From: Mariniflexile litorale
Lineage (GTDB): Bacteria; Bacteroidota; Bacteroidia; Flavobacteriales; Flavobacteriaceae
Length of the DNA stretch: 64,000 nucleotides
Assembly (NCBI RefSeq): GCF_031128465.2
Contig: NZ_CP155618.1
Location: forward strand, 2,842,501-2,906,500
Reading direction: 5' to 3'
Positions 42,854 through 51,365 of this stretch are shown here, piece by piece. The translations under genes and the position numbers were made by a program. How positions within the stretch are numbered: the stretch's first letter is position 1; each line of letters starts with the position of its first letter. Under the pieces are notes generated by a model. The model saw only the letters and a program-made list of their open reading frames with translations. It was not told the DNA's origin and ran no database searches.

Positions 42854-44236
42854 ATGGAAAACATTCATAAATCCCCAGTCGTTTCAAAAAAGGTATTATT
42901 ACCTTTTATTTTAGTAACATCCTTGTTTGCTTTATGGGGGTTTGCCAATGCAGTTACCGATCCTATGGTAGGAGCATTTCAAAAAATATTAGAGTTATCA
43001 AATACGCAAGCTTCTATGGTGCAAATGGCGTTTTACGGAGGCTATTTTTGTATGGCCTTACCTGCGGCACTTTTTATGCGTAAATACTCTTACAAGGTGG
43101 GAATCTTAATTGGTCTAGCGCTTTATGCTACGGGAGCCCTATTGTTTTATCCAGCTGCTAAGTCTGAAAGCTTTTTGTTTTTTTGCTTGGGCTTATATGT
43201 CTTAACTTTTGGATTAGCATTTTTAGAAACTGCAGCAAATCCTTACGCCTTGGCCTTGGGTGCAAAAGAAACAGCAACCCAACGTTTAAATTTGGCACAG
43301 GCTGTAAACCCTTTAGGTTTAGTAGCAGGATTGTTAATTGCCAAATTTTCAGTTAAAGAAAAATTACAGTCAGATGATATTGTAGATTTTTCTACTTTAA
43401 GTGATTCTACTAGAGATGCTATACGAATAGCCGATTTATCCGTAATTCGTGACCCTTATGTGGTTTTAGGCCTAGTTATTATAGGTGTGTTTGTGCTATT
43501 TTTAGTAAATAAAATGCCGCAATCTAAAGATGAAGGTCCTATGCCGAGTATTGGAGATACTTTCATTACTTTATTTAAAAACAAAAAATATGTATTAGGT
43601 GTTGTAGCGCAGATACTATATGTTGGAGCACAAATAATGTGCTGGACCTATATTTATCACTATGTGAATGGTATGTTACTTAAAAACGTATTTGAAATTT
43701 CAAGCGTAAACATTTTTGGTTTAGAGTTTGAGAAAGATGCCTTTTATTATCAATTAATTGCCTTTATATTATTTGTGGTTGGTAGAGCTATAGGCACTTA
43801 TTTATTACGTTTTATAAGCTCAGGTAAACTGTTAATGTATTTTGCTTTATTAGCCACTTTATGTGTTATTGGAACCATATGGATTCAAGGTATGATTGGT
43901 TTATATAGTTTAGTAGGAATTTCATTTTGTATGTCTTTAATGTTCCCAACTATTTATGGTATTGCATTGGGAGATTTAACCGAAGAAGAATCTAAAGTAG
44001 GATCTGCAGGTTTAGTTATGGCTATAGTAGGAGGAGCTTTGATGCCTTTTTTACAAGGTATGATTATCGATATAGGAGGTAATGGTGTTGCCGATACTAA
44101 AATAATGGGAGTTTCAGAAGTTAATTTTTCATTTATTTTACCTTTATGTTGTTTCATATACATCGCATGGTATGGCTTGCGAGTATTTAGAAAACATGAG
44201 GCGTCAGATGATGTATTATTTAAAGCTACAAATTAA
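42854..44236 (+). CDS. fucP: L-fucose:H+ symporter FucP
   Basis: MFS transporter of 460 residues with twelve predicted membrane segments. FALWGFANAVTDPMVGAF near the N-terminus and FLETAANPYALALG match the FucP/sugar-proton-symporter group, as do GAKETATQRLNLAQAVNPLG residues. It would bring L-fucose (or L-galactose or D-arabinose) into the cytoplasm. Its stop overlaps the mutarotase start by one base (TAATG). Confidence 0.9.
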   Translation: MENIHKSPVVSKKVLLPFILVTSLFALWGFANAVTDPMVGAFQKILELSNTQASMVQMAFYGGYFCMALPAALFMRKYSYKVGILIGLALYATGALLFYPAAKSESFLFFCLGLYVLTFGLAFLETAANPYALALGAKETATQRLNLAQAVNPLGLVAGLLIAKFSVKEKLQSDDIVDFSTLSDSTRDAIRIADLSVIRDPYVVLGLVIIGVFVLFLVNKMPQSKDEGPMPSIGDTFITLFKNKKYVLGVVAQILYVGAQIMCWTYIYHYVNGMLLKNVFEISSVNIFGLEFEKDAFYYQLIAFILFVVGRAIGTYLLRFISSGKLLMYFALLATLCVIGTIWIQGMIGLYSLVGISFCMSLMFPTIYGIALGDLTEEESKVGSAGLVMAIVGGALMPFLQGMIIDIGGNGVADTKIMGVSEVNFSFILPLCCFIYIAWYGLRVFRKHEASDDVLFKATN

Positions 44237-44565
44237 TGAAGCGCTATTGTTTTGCACTCGATCTAAAAAATGATAAAAAATTAATAGATGAATACGTAAG
44301 TTATCATAAAAATGTATGGCCTGAAATTTTAGAGAGTATTAAAGATTCTGGAATTATTGATGCGGAAATCTATTTGGTTCAAGATAGATTGTTTATGATA
44401 GTTGAGGCAGAAGATACATTTTCTTTAGAAAAAAAGGGAGAAATGGATTCAAAAAATGAAATGGTACAAAAGTGGGAAAATCTCATGTGGACTTATCAAA
44501 AAGCATTACCAGGCTCAAAAGCAGGAGAAAAATGGAAACTTATGGATTGCATTTTTAAATTATAA
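44236..44565 (+). CDS. L-rhamnose/L-fucose mutarotase (RhaM family)
   Basis: Small protein of 109 residues of the COG3254 mutarotase family: RYCFALDLKNDKKLIDEYVS with a following YHKNVWPEI and a C-terminal GEKWKLMDCIFKL. Members interconvert the anomers of L-rhamnose, and a homologue serves as L-fucose mutarotase in Xanthomonas. Translational coupling with fucP favours L-fucose here. Confidence 0.85.
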   Translation: MKRYCFALDLKNDKKLIDEYVSYHKNVWPEILESIKDSGIIDAEIYLVQDRLFMIVEAEDTFSLEKKGEMDSKNEMVQKWENLMWTYQKALPGSKAGEKWKLMDCIFKL

Positions 44566-44590
44566 ATTTAAAATTATTTAATAAAAGGTT

Positions 44591-45745
44591 ATGGCACATA
44601 ATTTTAACAAAAAATACCCATCGATAGATGATTTAAAGGATAAAGCACAAAAGCGTATGCCACGTTTTGCTTTCGAATATTTAGATGGAGGTTGTAATGA
44701 AGATGTTAATTTGCATAGAAACACATCGGAATTAAGAGAGGTTCAATTACAACCAAATTATTTAAGATCTCATAAAGGATCAAGTTTAAAAACCTCATTA
44801 TTCGGTATAGATTACGATGCTCCTTTTGGTATTGCTCCCGTTGGTTTACAGGGGCTAATGTGGCCAAATGCCCCAGAGATTTTGGCAAAAGCAGCTTTTC
44901 AACATAATATACCTTTTATATTAAGTACAGTAACCACTAGTAGTATAGAGCGTATTAGTGAATTGACTGAAGGAAAAGCCTGGTTTCAATTGTATCATCC
45001 TACCGAAAGTGCATTACGTGATGATATTATAAAGAGAGCAGAAGCTGCTCACTGCCCAGTTTTGGTTATCTTGTGTGATGTTCCTACCTTTGGGTTTCGT
45101 CCTAGAGATATTCGCAATGGTTTAGCGATGCCTCCATCAATGAGTGTACAGAATATATTACAGATTTTAGGCAAACCAACTTGGGCATTAAATACTTTAA
45201 AATATGGACAACCAAGTTTTGAAACTTTAAAACCTTATATGCCAAAAGGTTTAGATTTGAAACAATTGGGTAAATTTATGGATCAGACTTTTTCAGGACG
45301 TTTAAATGCAGAAAGAATAAAACCAATTCGCGATATGTGGAAAGGGAAGTTAGTAATAAAAGGAGTTGCATCACATGAAGATGCAGAAGAAGCCATACGT
45401 TTAGGTTTAGATGGTATTATTGTTTCTAATCATGGAGGAAGACAGTTAGATGCTGGTGAATCGACTATCAAACCTTTAGAAACAATTGCTGAAAAATATG
45501 GTGATCAAATAACCGTAATGATGGATAGTGGTATTCGCTCAGGTCCTGATATTGCTAGATCTCTAGCAAGCGGTGCACAATTCACTTTTTTGGGGCGTAG
45601 CTTTATGTACGGAGTTGGCGCTTTAGGAAAGCAAGGTGGAGATCATACCATTTCATTGCTTAAAGCAGAATTACAACAAGTTATGGAACAACTTTGTTGT
45701 GAGAATGTAAATGATTTTCCAAATCATTTAATTAAAAAGAATTAA
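44591..45745 (+). CDS. lldD: FMN-dependent L-lactate dehydrogenase (alpha-hydroxyacid oxidase family)
   Basis: Flavoenzyme of 384 residues. PRFAFEYLDGGCNED near the start, the FMN-binding FGIAPVGLQGLMWP, catalytic His281 and Arg284 in SNHGGRQLDAG, and DSGIRSGPDIARSLASGA are all present. It oxidises L-2-hydroxy acids to 2-keto acids. In this operon the likely substrate is the L-lactate released by the diketo-fuconate hydrolase, giving pyruvate. It begins 25 nt after the mutarotase. Confidence 0.88.
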   Translation: MAHNFNKKYPSIDDLKDKAQKRMPRFAFEYLDGGCNEDVNLHRNTSELREVQLQPNYLRSHKGSSLKTSLFGIDYDAPFGIAPVGLQGLMWPNAPEILAKAAFQHNIPFILSTVTTSSIERISELTEGKAWFQLYHPTESALRDDIIKRAEAAHCPVLVILCDVPTFGFRPRDIRNGLAMPPSMSVQNILQILGKPTWALNTLKYGQPSFETLKPYMPKGLDLKQLGKFMDQTFSGRLNAERIKPIRDMWKGKLVIKGVASHEDAEEAIRLGLDGIIVSNHGGRQLDAGESTIKPLETIAEKYGDQITVMMDSGIRSGPDIARSLASGAQFTFLGRSFMYGVGALGKQGGDHTISLLKAELQQVMEQLCCENVNDFPNHLIKKN

Positions 45746-45767
45746 TAATTAATAAAAACAATACAAC

Positions 45768-46610
45768 ATGAGTACAAATTATGAAAGCCGTTATGCATCA
45801 AGTCCAAAAGCGGTAAAAAAATACGACACTCAAGAGTTACGCGATGAGTTTTTAATCGATAACTTAATGCAAGAAAATAAAGTTAATTTAACTTATACAC
45901 ACTACGATCGTTACATTGCAGGTTCGGCTGTACCAGTTTCAGGAGCGTTAACCCTGGAAACAATCGACCCGTTAAAGGCTTCTTATTTTTTAGAGCGTAG
46001 AGAATTAGGTATTATAAATGTTGGTGGTAATGGTACAGTTACTGTAGATGGTACCAATTACCAATTAGGTTTAAAAGATGCGCTTTATATAGGTATGGGC
46101 AACAAAGAAGTTATTTTTACAAGTGAAGATGCTAAAAAACCAGCCAAATTTTATTTTAATTCGGCACCAGCACATACTAATTTTCCAATAAAAAAAGTAA
46201 GTAAAGCTGAAGCTAATAAATTAGAGTTGGGGTCTTTAGAAACAGCAAATCATCGTACTGTAAATCAAATGATTATAGGAGGTATTGTTACTACATGCCA
46301 ACTACAAATGGGAATGACTGAATTGAAAACAGGAAGTGTTTGGAACACAATGCCAGCGCATGTGCATGACCGTAGAATGGAAATTTATTATTATTTAGAT
46401 ATCCCTCAAGATCAAGCTGTTTGTCATTTTATGGGAGAGCCACAAGAAACACGTCATATCTGGATGCAAAATGATCAAGCAGTTATATCTCCACCATGGT
46501 CTATTCACTCAGGATCAGGAACGTCTAATTATACCTTTATTTGGGGAATGGCTGGAGAAAATTTAGATTATGGCGATATGGATGTTGCTAAAATAACCGA
46601 TTTGAGATAA
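45768..46610 (+). CDS. kduI: 5-keto-4-deoxyuronate isomerase
   Basis: KduI of 280 residues with a cupin metal site: His198, His200 and Glu205 (PAHVHDRRME) and His247 (WSIHSGSG). It converts 5-keto-4-deoxyuronate (DKI), the product of unsaturated uronic acids made by polysaccharide lyases, to 2,5-diketo-3-deoxygluconate. It lies 22 nt behind lldD and 5 nt before kduD, so the uronate and fucose modules share a transcript. Confidence 0.95.
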   Translation: MSTNYESRYASSPKAVKKYDTQELRDEFLIDNLMQENKVNLTYTHYDRYIAGSAVPVSGALTLETIDPLKASYFLERRELGIINVGGNGTVTVDGTNYQLGLKDALYIGMGNKEVIFTSEDAKKPAKFYFNSAPAHTNFPIKKVSKAEANKLELGSLETANHRTVNQMIIGGIVTTCQLQMGMTELKTGSVWNTMPAHVHDRRMEIYYYLDIPQDQAVCHFMGEPQETRHIWMQNDQAVISPPWSIHSGSGTSNYTFIWGMAGENLDYGDMDVAKITDLR

Positions 46611-46615
46611 GACAT

Positions 46616-47410
46616 ATGAGCGCAAATTTATTTGATGTAAAAGGAAAAATTGCTTTAGTAACGGGCAGTACACATGGTTTAGGTATGGCTATGGCAAGAG
46701 GTTTAGGATTAGCAGGAGCAACTATTATAGTAAATGGTAATTCTTCACAAGATAAAATTGATGCCGCAATTGCTGAATACCAAAAAGAAGGCATAAAAGC
46801 TGTAGGGTATAAATTTAATGTAGTTAAGGAAGAAGAAGTTATTGAAGCCATAGCTAAAATTGAAGCTGAGGTAGGTGCGATAGATATTTTAATCAATAAC
46901 GCAGGAATTATTAAGCGTACGCCATTGCTAGAAATGGAAGTAGCCGATTTTAAAGAAGTTATAGATATCGACTTAGTGAGTCCGTTTATTGTTTCTAAAC
47001 ATGTGGTTAAAAACATGGTGAAGAGACAACAAGGAAAAGTGATTAACATTTGCTCAATGATGAGTGAGTTAGGTAGAAATAGTGTTGGTGCATACGCAGC
47101 AGCTAAAGGGGGGCTTAAAATGCTAACCCGAAATATGGCAACCGAGTGGGCTAAACACAACATTCAAGTAAATGGTATTGGTCCAGGTTATTTTGCCACT
47201 TCGCAAACAGAGCCCATTCGTGTAGAAGGTCATCCGTTTAACGATTTTATCATAAATAGAACGCCAGCTGCTAAATGGGGAGACCCAAACGATTTGGCTG
47301 GTGCCGCTATCTTTTTAAGTTCTAAAGCGAGTGATTTTGTAAACGGACACATAGTCTATGTAGACGGCGGAATTTTAGCAACTATAGGAAAACCATCAAA
47401 TGAAAATTAA
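46616..47410 (+). CDS. kduD: 2-dehydro-3-deoxy-D-gluconate 5-dehydrogenase
   Basis: KduD of 264 residues, SDR family: ALVTGSTHGLGMAMARGL, NNAGIIKRTP, catalytic YAAAKGGLKML and a C-terminal DFVNGHIVYVDGGILATIG. It reduces 2,5-diketo-3-deoxygluconate to 2-keto-3-deoxygluconate. A second, nearly identical C-terminal coding stretch is found at 63894-64000, so the genome has at least two copies. Confidence 0.93.
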   Translation: MSANLFDVKGKIALVTGSTHGLGMAMARGLGLAGATIIVNGNSSQDKIDAAIAEYQKEGIKAVGYKFNVVKEEEVIEAIAKIEAEVGAIDILINNAGIIKRTPLLEMEVADFKEVIDIDLVSPFIVSKHVVKNMVKRQQGKVINICSMMSELGRNSVGAYAAAKGGLKMLTRNMATEWAKHNIQVNGIGPGYFATSQTEPIRVEGHPFNDFIINRTPAAKWGDPNDLAGAAIFLSSKASDFVNGHIVYVDGGILATIGKPSNEN

Positions 47411-47564
47411 GGGTATCGGTATCGTGTTGGGAACCATACGAAGCATTGATTAGGAACCTAATTTTATTACTAATCAAAGAGATATGTTGGCTTCATAATA
47501 TTATGCAATACCTTTACAAGACATAAGTTATTTATAATAAATAACAAATATATAAGAAAATATC

Positions 47565-48536
47565 ATGGCACTATATCCCATAAAATTCACCCCTATTTAT
47601 AAGTATAGAATCTGGGGAGGAAATAAATTAAAAACAGTATTAAACAAGAATTATACCCAAGAAAACATAGGTGAGTCTTGGGAGATATCAGATGTAAAGG
47701 GCGACGAAACTATCGTAAGTGATGGTAGTTTAGCAGGTAAAACCTTAAGAGATTTGATTAAGGATTTTAAAGAAGATGCAGTGGGCGCGCATGTTTATAA
47801 AACTTTCGGAGAAGAGTTCCCTTTACTTATTAAGTTTATTGATGCTAAAACACCTTTATCAATTCAGGTACATCCAAATAACGAAATTGCTAAACAACGA
47901 CATAATTCATTTGGTAAAAATGAAATGTGGTATGTTATGGAGGCTGAAAAAGATGCAGAATTAATTGTAGGTTTTAATCAAAAAGTTGATAAAGAGGCAT
48001 ATGTTAAAGCATTAGAGTCAGGTGAAGTTTTAAAAATTCTAAATAACGACACTGTTTCTAAAGGCGATACATATTATATTCCCACAGGTAGAATTCATGC
48101 CATTGGTGCTGGTGTAATGTTAGCAGAAATTCAACAAACATCTGATATTACTTACCGAATTTATGACTATGATCGCGTGGATTCTAGTACTGGTAAAACA
48201 AGAGAATTGCATACAGATTTAGCGGTAGATGTTATAGATTATAGCTTTGATACTAATTACAAGACTAATTATGCTATAACTGAAAATAAAACCAATCCTT
48301 TGGTGCATTCTCCATATTTTAAAACTAATATTATAAATATTAAAGGAGAAATAAAAAAAGATTTTTCTGATTTAGATTCTTTTGTAATATATATATGTGT
48401 TGAAGGTTCTTTAGAATTAATTTATAATGATAAAGTTTATAAAGTAGCAAAAGGTGAGACTATATTCTTACCAGCAGCGTTGGATGATGTTGTATTAAAA
48501 TCTCATAATGCCGATGTATTAGAGGTTTATTATTAA
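47565..48536 (+). CDS. manA: Type I mannose-6-phosphate isomerase
   Basis: Class I phosphomannose isomerase of 323 residues. YKYRIWGGNKL opens the protein, and the zinc ligands are in LSIQVHPNN, NEMWYVME and GRIHAIGAG. It interconverts mannose-6-phosphate and fructose-6-phosphate, or a related sugar phosphate. It follows kduD after 154 nt and closes the plus-strand operon. Its link with uronate or fucose use is not obvious. Confidence 0.88.
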   Translation: MALYPIKFTPIYKYRIWGGNKLKTVLNKNYTQENIGESWEISDVKGDETIVSDGSLAGKTLRDLIKDFKEDAVGAHVYKTFGEEFPLLIKFIDAKTPLSIQVHPNNEIAKQRHNSFGKNEMWYVMEAEKDAELIVGFNQKVDKEAYVKALESGEVLKILNNDTVSKGDTYYIPTGRIHAIGAGVMLAEIQQTSDITYRIYDYDRVDSSTGKTRELHTDLAVDVIDYSFDTNYKTNYAITENKTNPLVHSPYFKTNIINIKGEIKKDFSDLDSFVIYICVEGSLELIYNDKVYKVAKGETIFLPAALDDVVLKSHNADVLEVYY

Positions 48537-48542
48537 TTTCTC

Positions 48543-48587
48543 CTATTTACAATGAACTATTGAGTTACAATAGTTCATTGTAAATAG
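48543..48587. terminator. Long perfect hairpin behind manA
   Basis: A 20-bp perfect inverted repeat (arms 48543-48562 and 48568-48587, loop AGTTA). No T tract follows on either strand, so it may be a bidirectional terminator of unusual form or an mRNA-stabilising hairpin between convergent gene groups. Confidence 0.55.
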
Positions 48588-48775
48588 AATAATTGATAAT
48601 ATTTAAAAGAGTTGTTTTTAACAAAAATTAATCAAATATATTTTAAAATTAGCTTGTGTGCAGTCGAGTATAAGATACCGTTCGTTTGCTTAATGTGATG
48701 TGTTTATACTTATATTTAAGTGAAACAGATGTTATAATAGAAACTTTATTTCAGTAAAACACGAAATTGTTTTTA

Positions 48776-49960
48776 TTAATAAAAAGCAGGACTGTGAACT
48801 ATTTTATTATGGTACATAGCATCTAATCCCATTTGAATACAAATTGCGGTATTTGCACCTGTTATGATATTTGAAATTGGTTTTTTGTTAAAAATAATAC
48901 TGTCTTTAAAATCAATTAAAGCTTGTTCGCTAGGTTCTGTATGCTCTAGGATTATTGGAAAACCAAGTCCCTTTTCCCAATTAACTGTGGCGCCCGAAAC
49001 ACCATCTACAATGCCCAATTCTTTCTTACTACCGCCTTCTGGATAAAACCATGCTTTAGCGTAGTCTAAAATAATAGTGCCTTTATCTCCCATCACTTTT
49101 ATTTGATACCCATCTTTGGCATTACTAGTAAGACATGTGAATTTTGCTTTAACACCACTAGGATAATTATATATTAAATGAATATTGTCGTAGGTTTCAC
49201 GACCATCTTTCCAATAATCCACACCACCAGTTCCCATCACTTGGTTTGGTTTTTCGTCTAAAACCCAGTTAGCAAAATCTATTTGGTGTGAGCAAAGTTC
49301 GGCTACCAAACCACCAGAAAACTCGCGGTACATTCTCCAATTTATTTGTTTTTCTAATTCTGGACTTGATACGTGTCGTCTCCAATTTCCATGGCGATTC
49401 CATTGACATTCAAAAGCAGTAATTTTCCCTATTTCACCATTTTTTATAAGCTCAACTACATGTGTGTAAAGTCTAGAACTATGGTATTGATGCCCAGTTT
49501 GAAATATAGTTTTAGATTGATTTGTTTTTTCAACTAAATTATGAATACCTCCAAAGCCTTTAGCCATCGTTTTTTCACAATATACATGCTTACCAGCATC
49601 GAGTGCATCTATGGCAATTTGCGAGTGTGTGCTAAACGGTGTAGAAACTAATACGGCATCAATATCTTTATTATCTAATAATTTACGGTAATCACTATAC
49701 CCTTTAGCTTTCCCATTTACAACATTTAAGCTATTTTCTAACCTGAAAGGTAAAATGTCACAACAACCACTTACATTAAAATTTTCAATTTTATTAACAT
49801 TGTAAATCATTCCAGTCCCTCTATCTCCAGTCCCAATAATTCCTATGTTTACAGTATTATTTGCATGTTTAAAATTAAAAACATTTCCTAACGCTACTGC
49901 GGAAGTAGTTAGTGCAGCAGTTGCTACAGAACTCTTCACTATAAAATCTCTTCTTTTCAT
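48776..49960 (-). CDS. Gfo/Idh/MocA family oxidoreductase (Tat signal)
   Basis: Protein of 394 residues with a Tat-type N-terminus (MKRRDFIVKSSVATAALTTS) and a Rossmann fold (IGIIGTGDRGTGMIYN). The GKHVYCEKTMAKG motif has the Glu-Lys pair typical of Gfo/Idh catalysis. It likely acts in the periplasm with bound nicotinamide cofactor on a sugar. It is the last gene of a three-gene unit with another Gfo/Idh and a DUF1080 lipoprotein. Confidence 0.87.
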   Translation of the reverse strand: MKRRDFIVKSSVATAALTTSAVALGNVFNFKHANNTVNIGIIGTGDRGTGMIYNVNKIENFNVSGCCDILPFRLENSLNVVNGKAKGYSDYRKLLDNKDIDAVLVSTPFSTHSQIAIDALDAGKHVYCEKTMAKGFGGIHNLVEKTNQSKTIFQTGHQYHSSRLYTHVVELIKNGEIGKITAFECQWNRHGNWRRHVSSPELEKQINWRMYREFSGGLVAELCSHQIDFANWVLDEKPNQVMGTGGVDYWKDGRETYDNIHLIYNYPSGVKAKFTCLTSNAKDGYQIKVMGDKGTIILDYAKAWFYPEGGSKKELGIVDGVSGATVNWEKGLGFPIILEHTEPSEQALIDFKDSIIFNKKPISNIITGANTAICIQMGLDAMYHNKIVHSPAFY

Positions 49961-50010
49961 GTAATTGTTTTATGATATGAACAAACTAAGATACGATGAA
50001 TATCTTAATT

Positions 50011-51360
50011 TTATACTGGCTTAATTTCCCAACCTGGTTCGTAAGTTCTTGACCATAATTTCATAGCTTCTTTGTTAAAAATACGCCCGGTGTTCTCATC
50101 CACTTCAAATGAATTATCAATTCTTGAAGCAATATTAGCGTAATGAGTTAGCATTTGGCTCATGGCACCTTCATCAATAGGAGAGGCAAGTACTGTTTTA
50201 CCTCTAATAGCATCAAAAAAGTTCACGATATGTGCCTCAGAAAGTTTTCCACCACCACCAAGAGCATTACCGTCTTCAACACCAGTAACTACATTTTCTC
50301 TTATGAGTTTTCCTTGAATATCATATAATTTATACCCATCTCGATTTATCATCGCCGAACCGTTAGAGCCATAAACAAGTGTCCCTCTATCAGTATTATA
50401 TTTATTATAACCATTTCTACTGCGTCCATCCCATTGAATGGTTTTGTTATCAGAAAAACGAAAAGTCGCTTCCATGGTGTCGTACATTTCCCAACCATCC
50501 TCTTTATAATGGAATTTCCCAGCATTTACATGTACATGCTCAGGATATTTTACATCTAAAGCCCAACGAGCTATATCTAATTCATGGGTAGCATTGTTGC
50601 CCATTTCAGCTGTGCCATAATCCCACCCATACCAATGCCAATTGTAATCCCAAGTGTTGTCGGTATAAGCTCTTCTGGGAGCCGGTCCTTGAAAAAGGTC
50701 CCAATCTAATCCTTCTGGCGGGGCTGTTTTTGTTTGGTTTGGTACTGGACCACGGTTATTGGTGTAAAATGCAATAGCGTTATAAACATCGCCTATTATA
50801 CCTTTATGAATTTCTTTTATAATTTCTTGAGATTGCAATGAGGAACGCTGTTGGTTACCCATTTGTACCACTTTATCATATTTTTTTTGATAGGCAACAA
50901 GTAATTCTCCTTCTTGCGGATTGTGACTACATGGTTTTTCTAAAAACACGTGTTTTCCTGCCTGCATAGCCATACATGCACCTGGCGCATGCCAATGGTC
51001 TGGTGTTGCCATAAATACGGCATCTATATCTTTATCATTTAATATGTTTCGAATGTCGTTTTCTAACTTGGGCTTATTATTAAGTTTTTGGGCTAGTTTT
51101 GCGGCAGCATTATCCCTTTGACTTTTCATAACATCGCATAAATAACGCAATTCAATATTATTCTTTTTGTCCGCTATAGCTGGTATATAAGCACCATAAC
51201 GTCTGCCTAAACCTTGAATAGCAATATGTAACCTGTCGTTAGCACCTATTATTTTCGAATAACTTTTAGCAGACATTGCATTTGCATTCGTAGAACCTAT
51301 TGTAACACCAACAGCAGCTATGGTTGCTTTTTTTATAAAATCTCTTCTATTTGAACTCAT
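50011..51360 (-). CDS. Gfo/Idh/MocA family oxidoreductase (Tat signal)
   Basis: Protein of 449 residues with a Tat motif (NRRDFIKKATIAAVGVTIG), an early cofactor-binding fold (AIQGLGRRYGAYI), and GKHVFLEKPCSHNP with the Glu-Lys-Pro signature. It is longer than the companion gene. Members oxidise or reduce sugars at C3 in 3-keto-glycoside pathways (family knowledge). It lies 5 nt behind the DUF1080 lipoprotein and 50 nt before the other Gfo/Idh gene. Confidence 0.87.
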   Translation of the reverse strand: MSSNRRDFIKKATIAAVGVTIGSTNANAMSAKSYSKIIGANDRLHIAIQGLGRRYGAYIPAIADKKNNIELRYLCDVMKSQRDNAAAKLAQKLNNKPKLENDIRNILNDKDIDAVFMATPDHWHAPGACMAMQAGKHVFLEKPCSHNPQEGELLVAYQKKYDKVVQMGNQQRSSLQSQEIIKEIHKGIIGDVYNAIAFYTNNRGPVPNQTKTAPPEGLDWDLFQGPAPRRAYTDNTWDYNWHWYGWDYGTAEMGNNATHELDIARWALDVKYPEHVHVNAGKFHYKEDGWEMYDTMEATFRFSDNKTIQWDGRSRNGYNKYNTDRGTLVYGSNGSAMINRDGYKLYDIQGKLIRENVVTGVEDGNALGGGGKLSEAHIVNFFDAIRGKTVLASPIDEGAMSQMLTHYANIASRIDNSFEVDENTGRIFNKEAMKLWSRTYEPGWEIKPV

Positions 51361-51365
51361 AATAT

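Noticed and set aside
48776-51360. Inositol dehydrogenase function for the Gfo/Idh genes
   Set aside because: No other inositol genes are present; the Tat signals and the DUF1080 partner favour extracytoplasmic glycoside oxidation.
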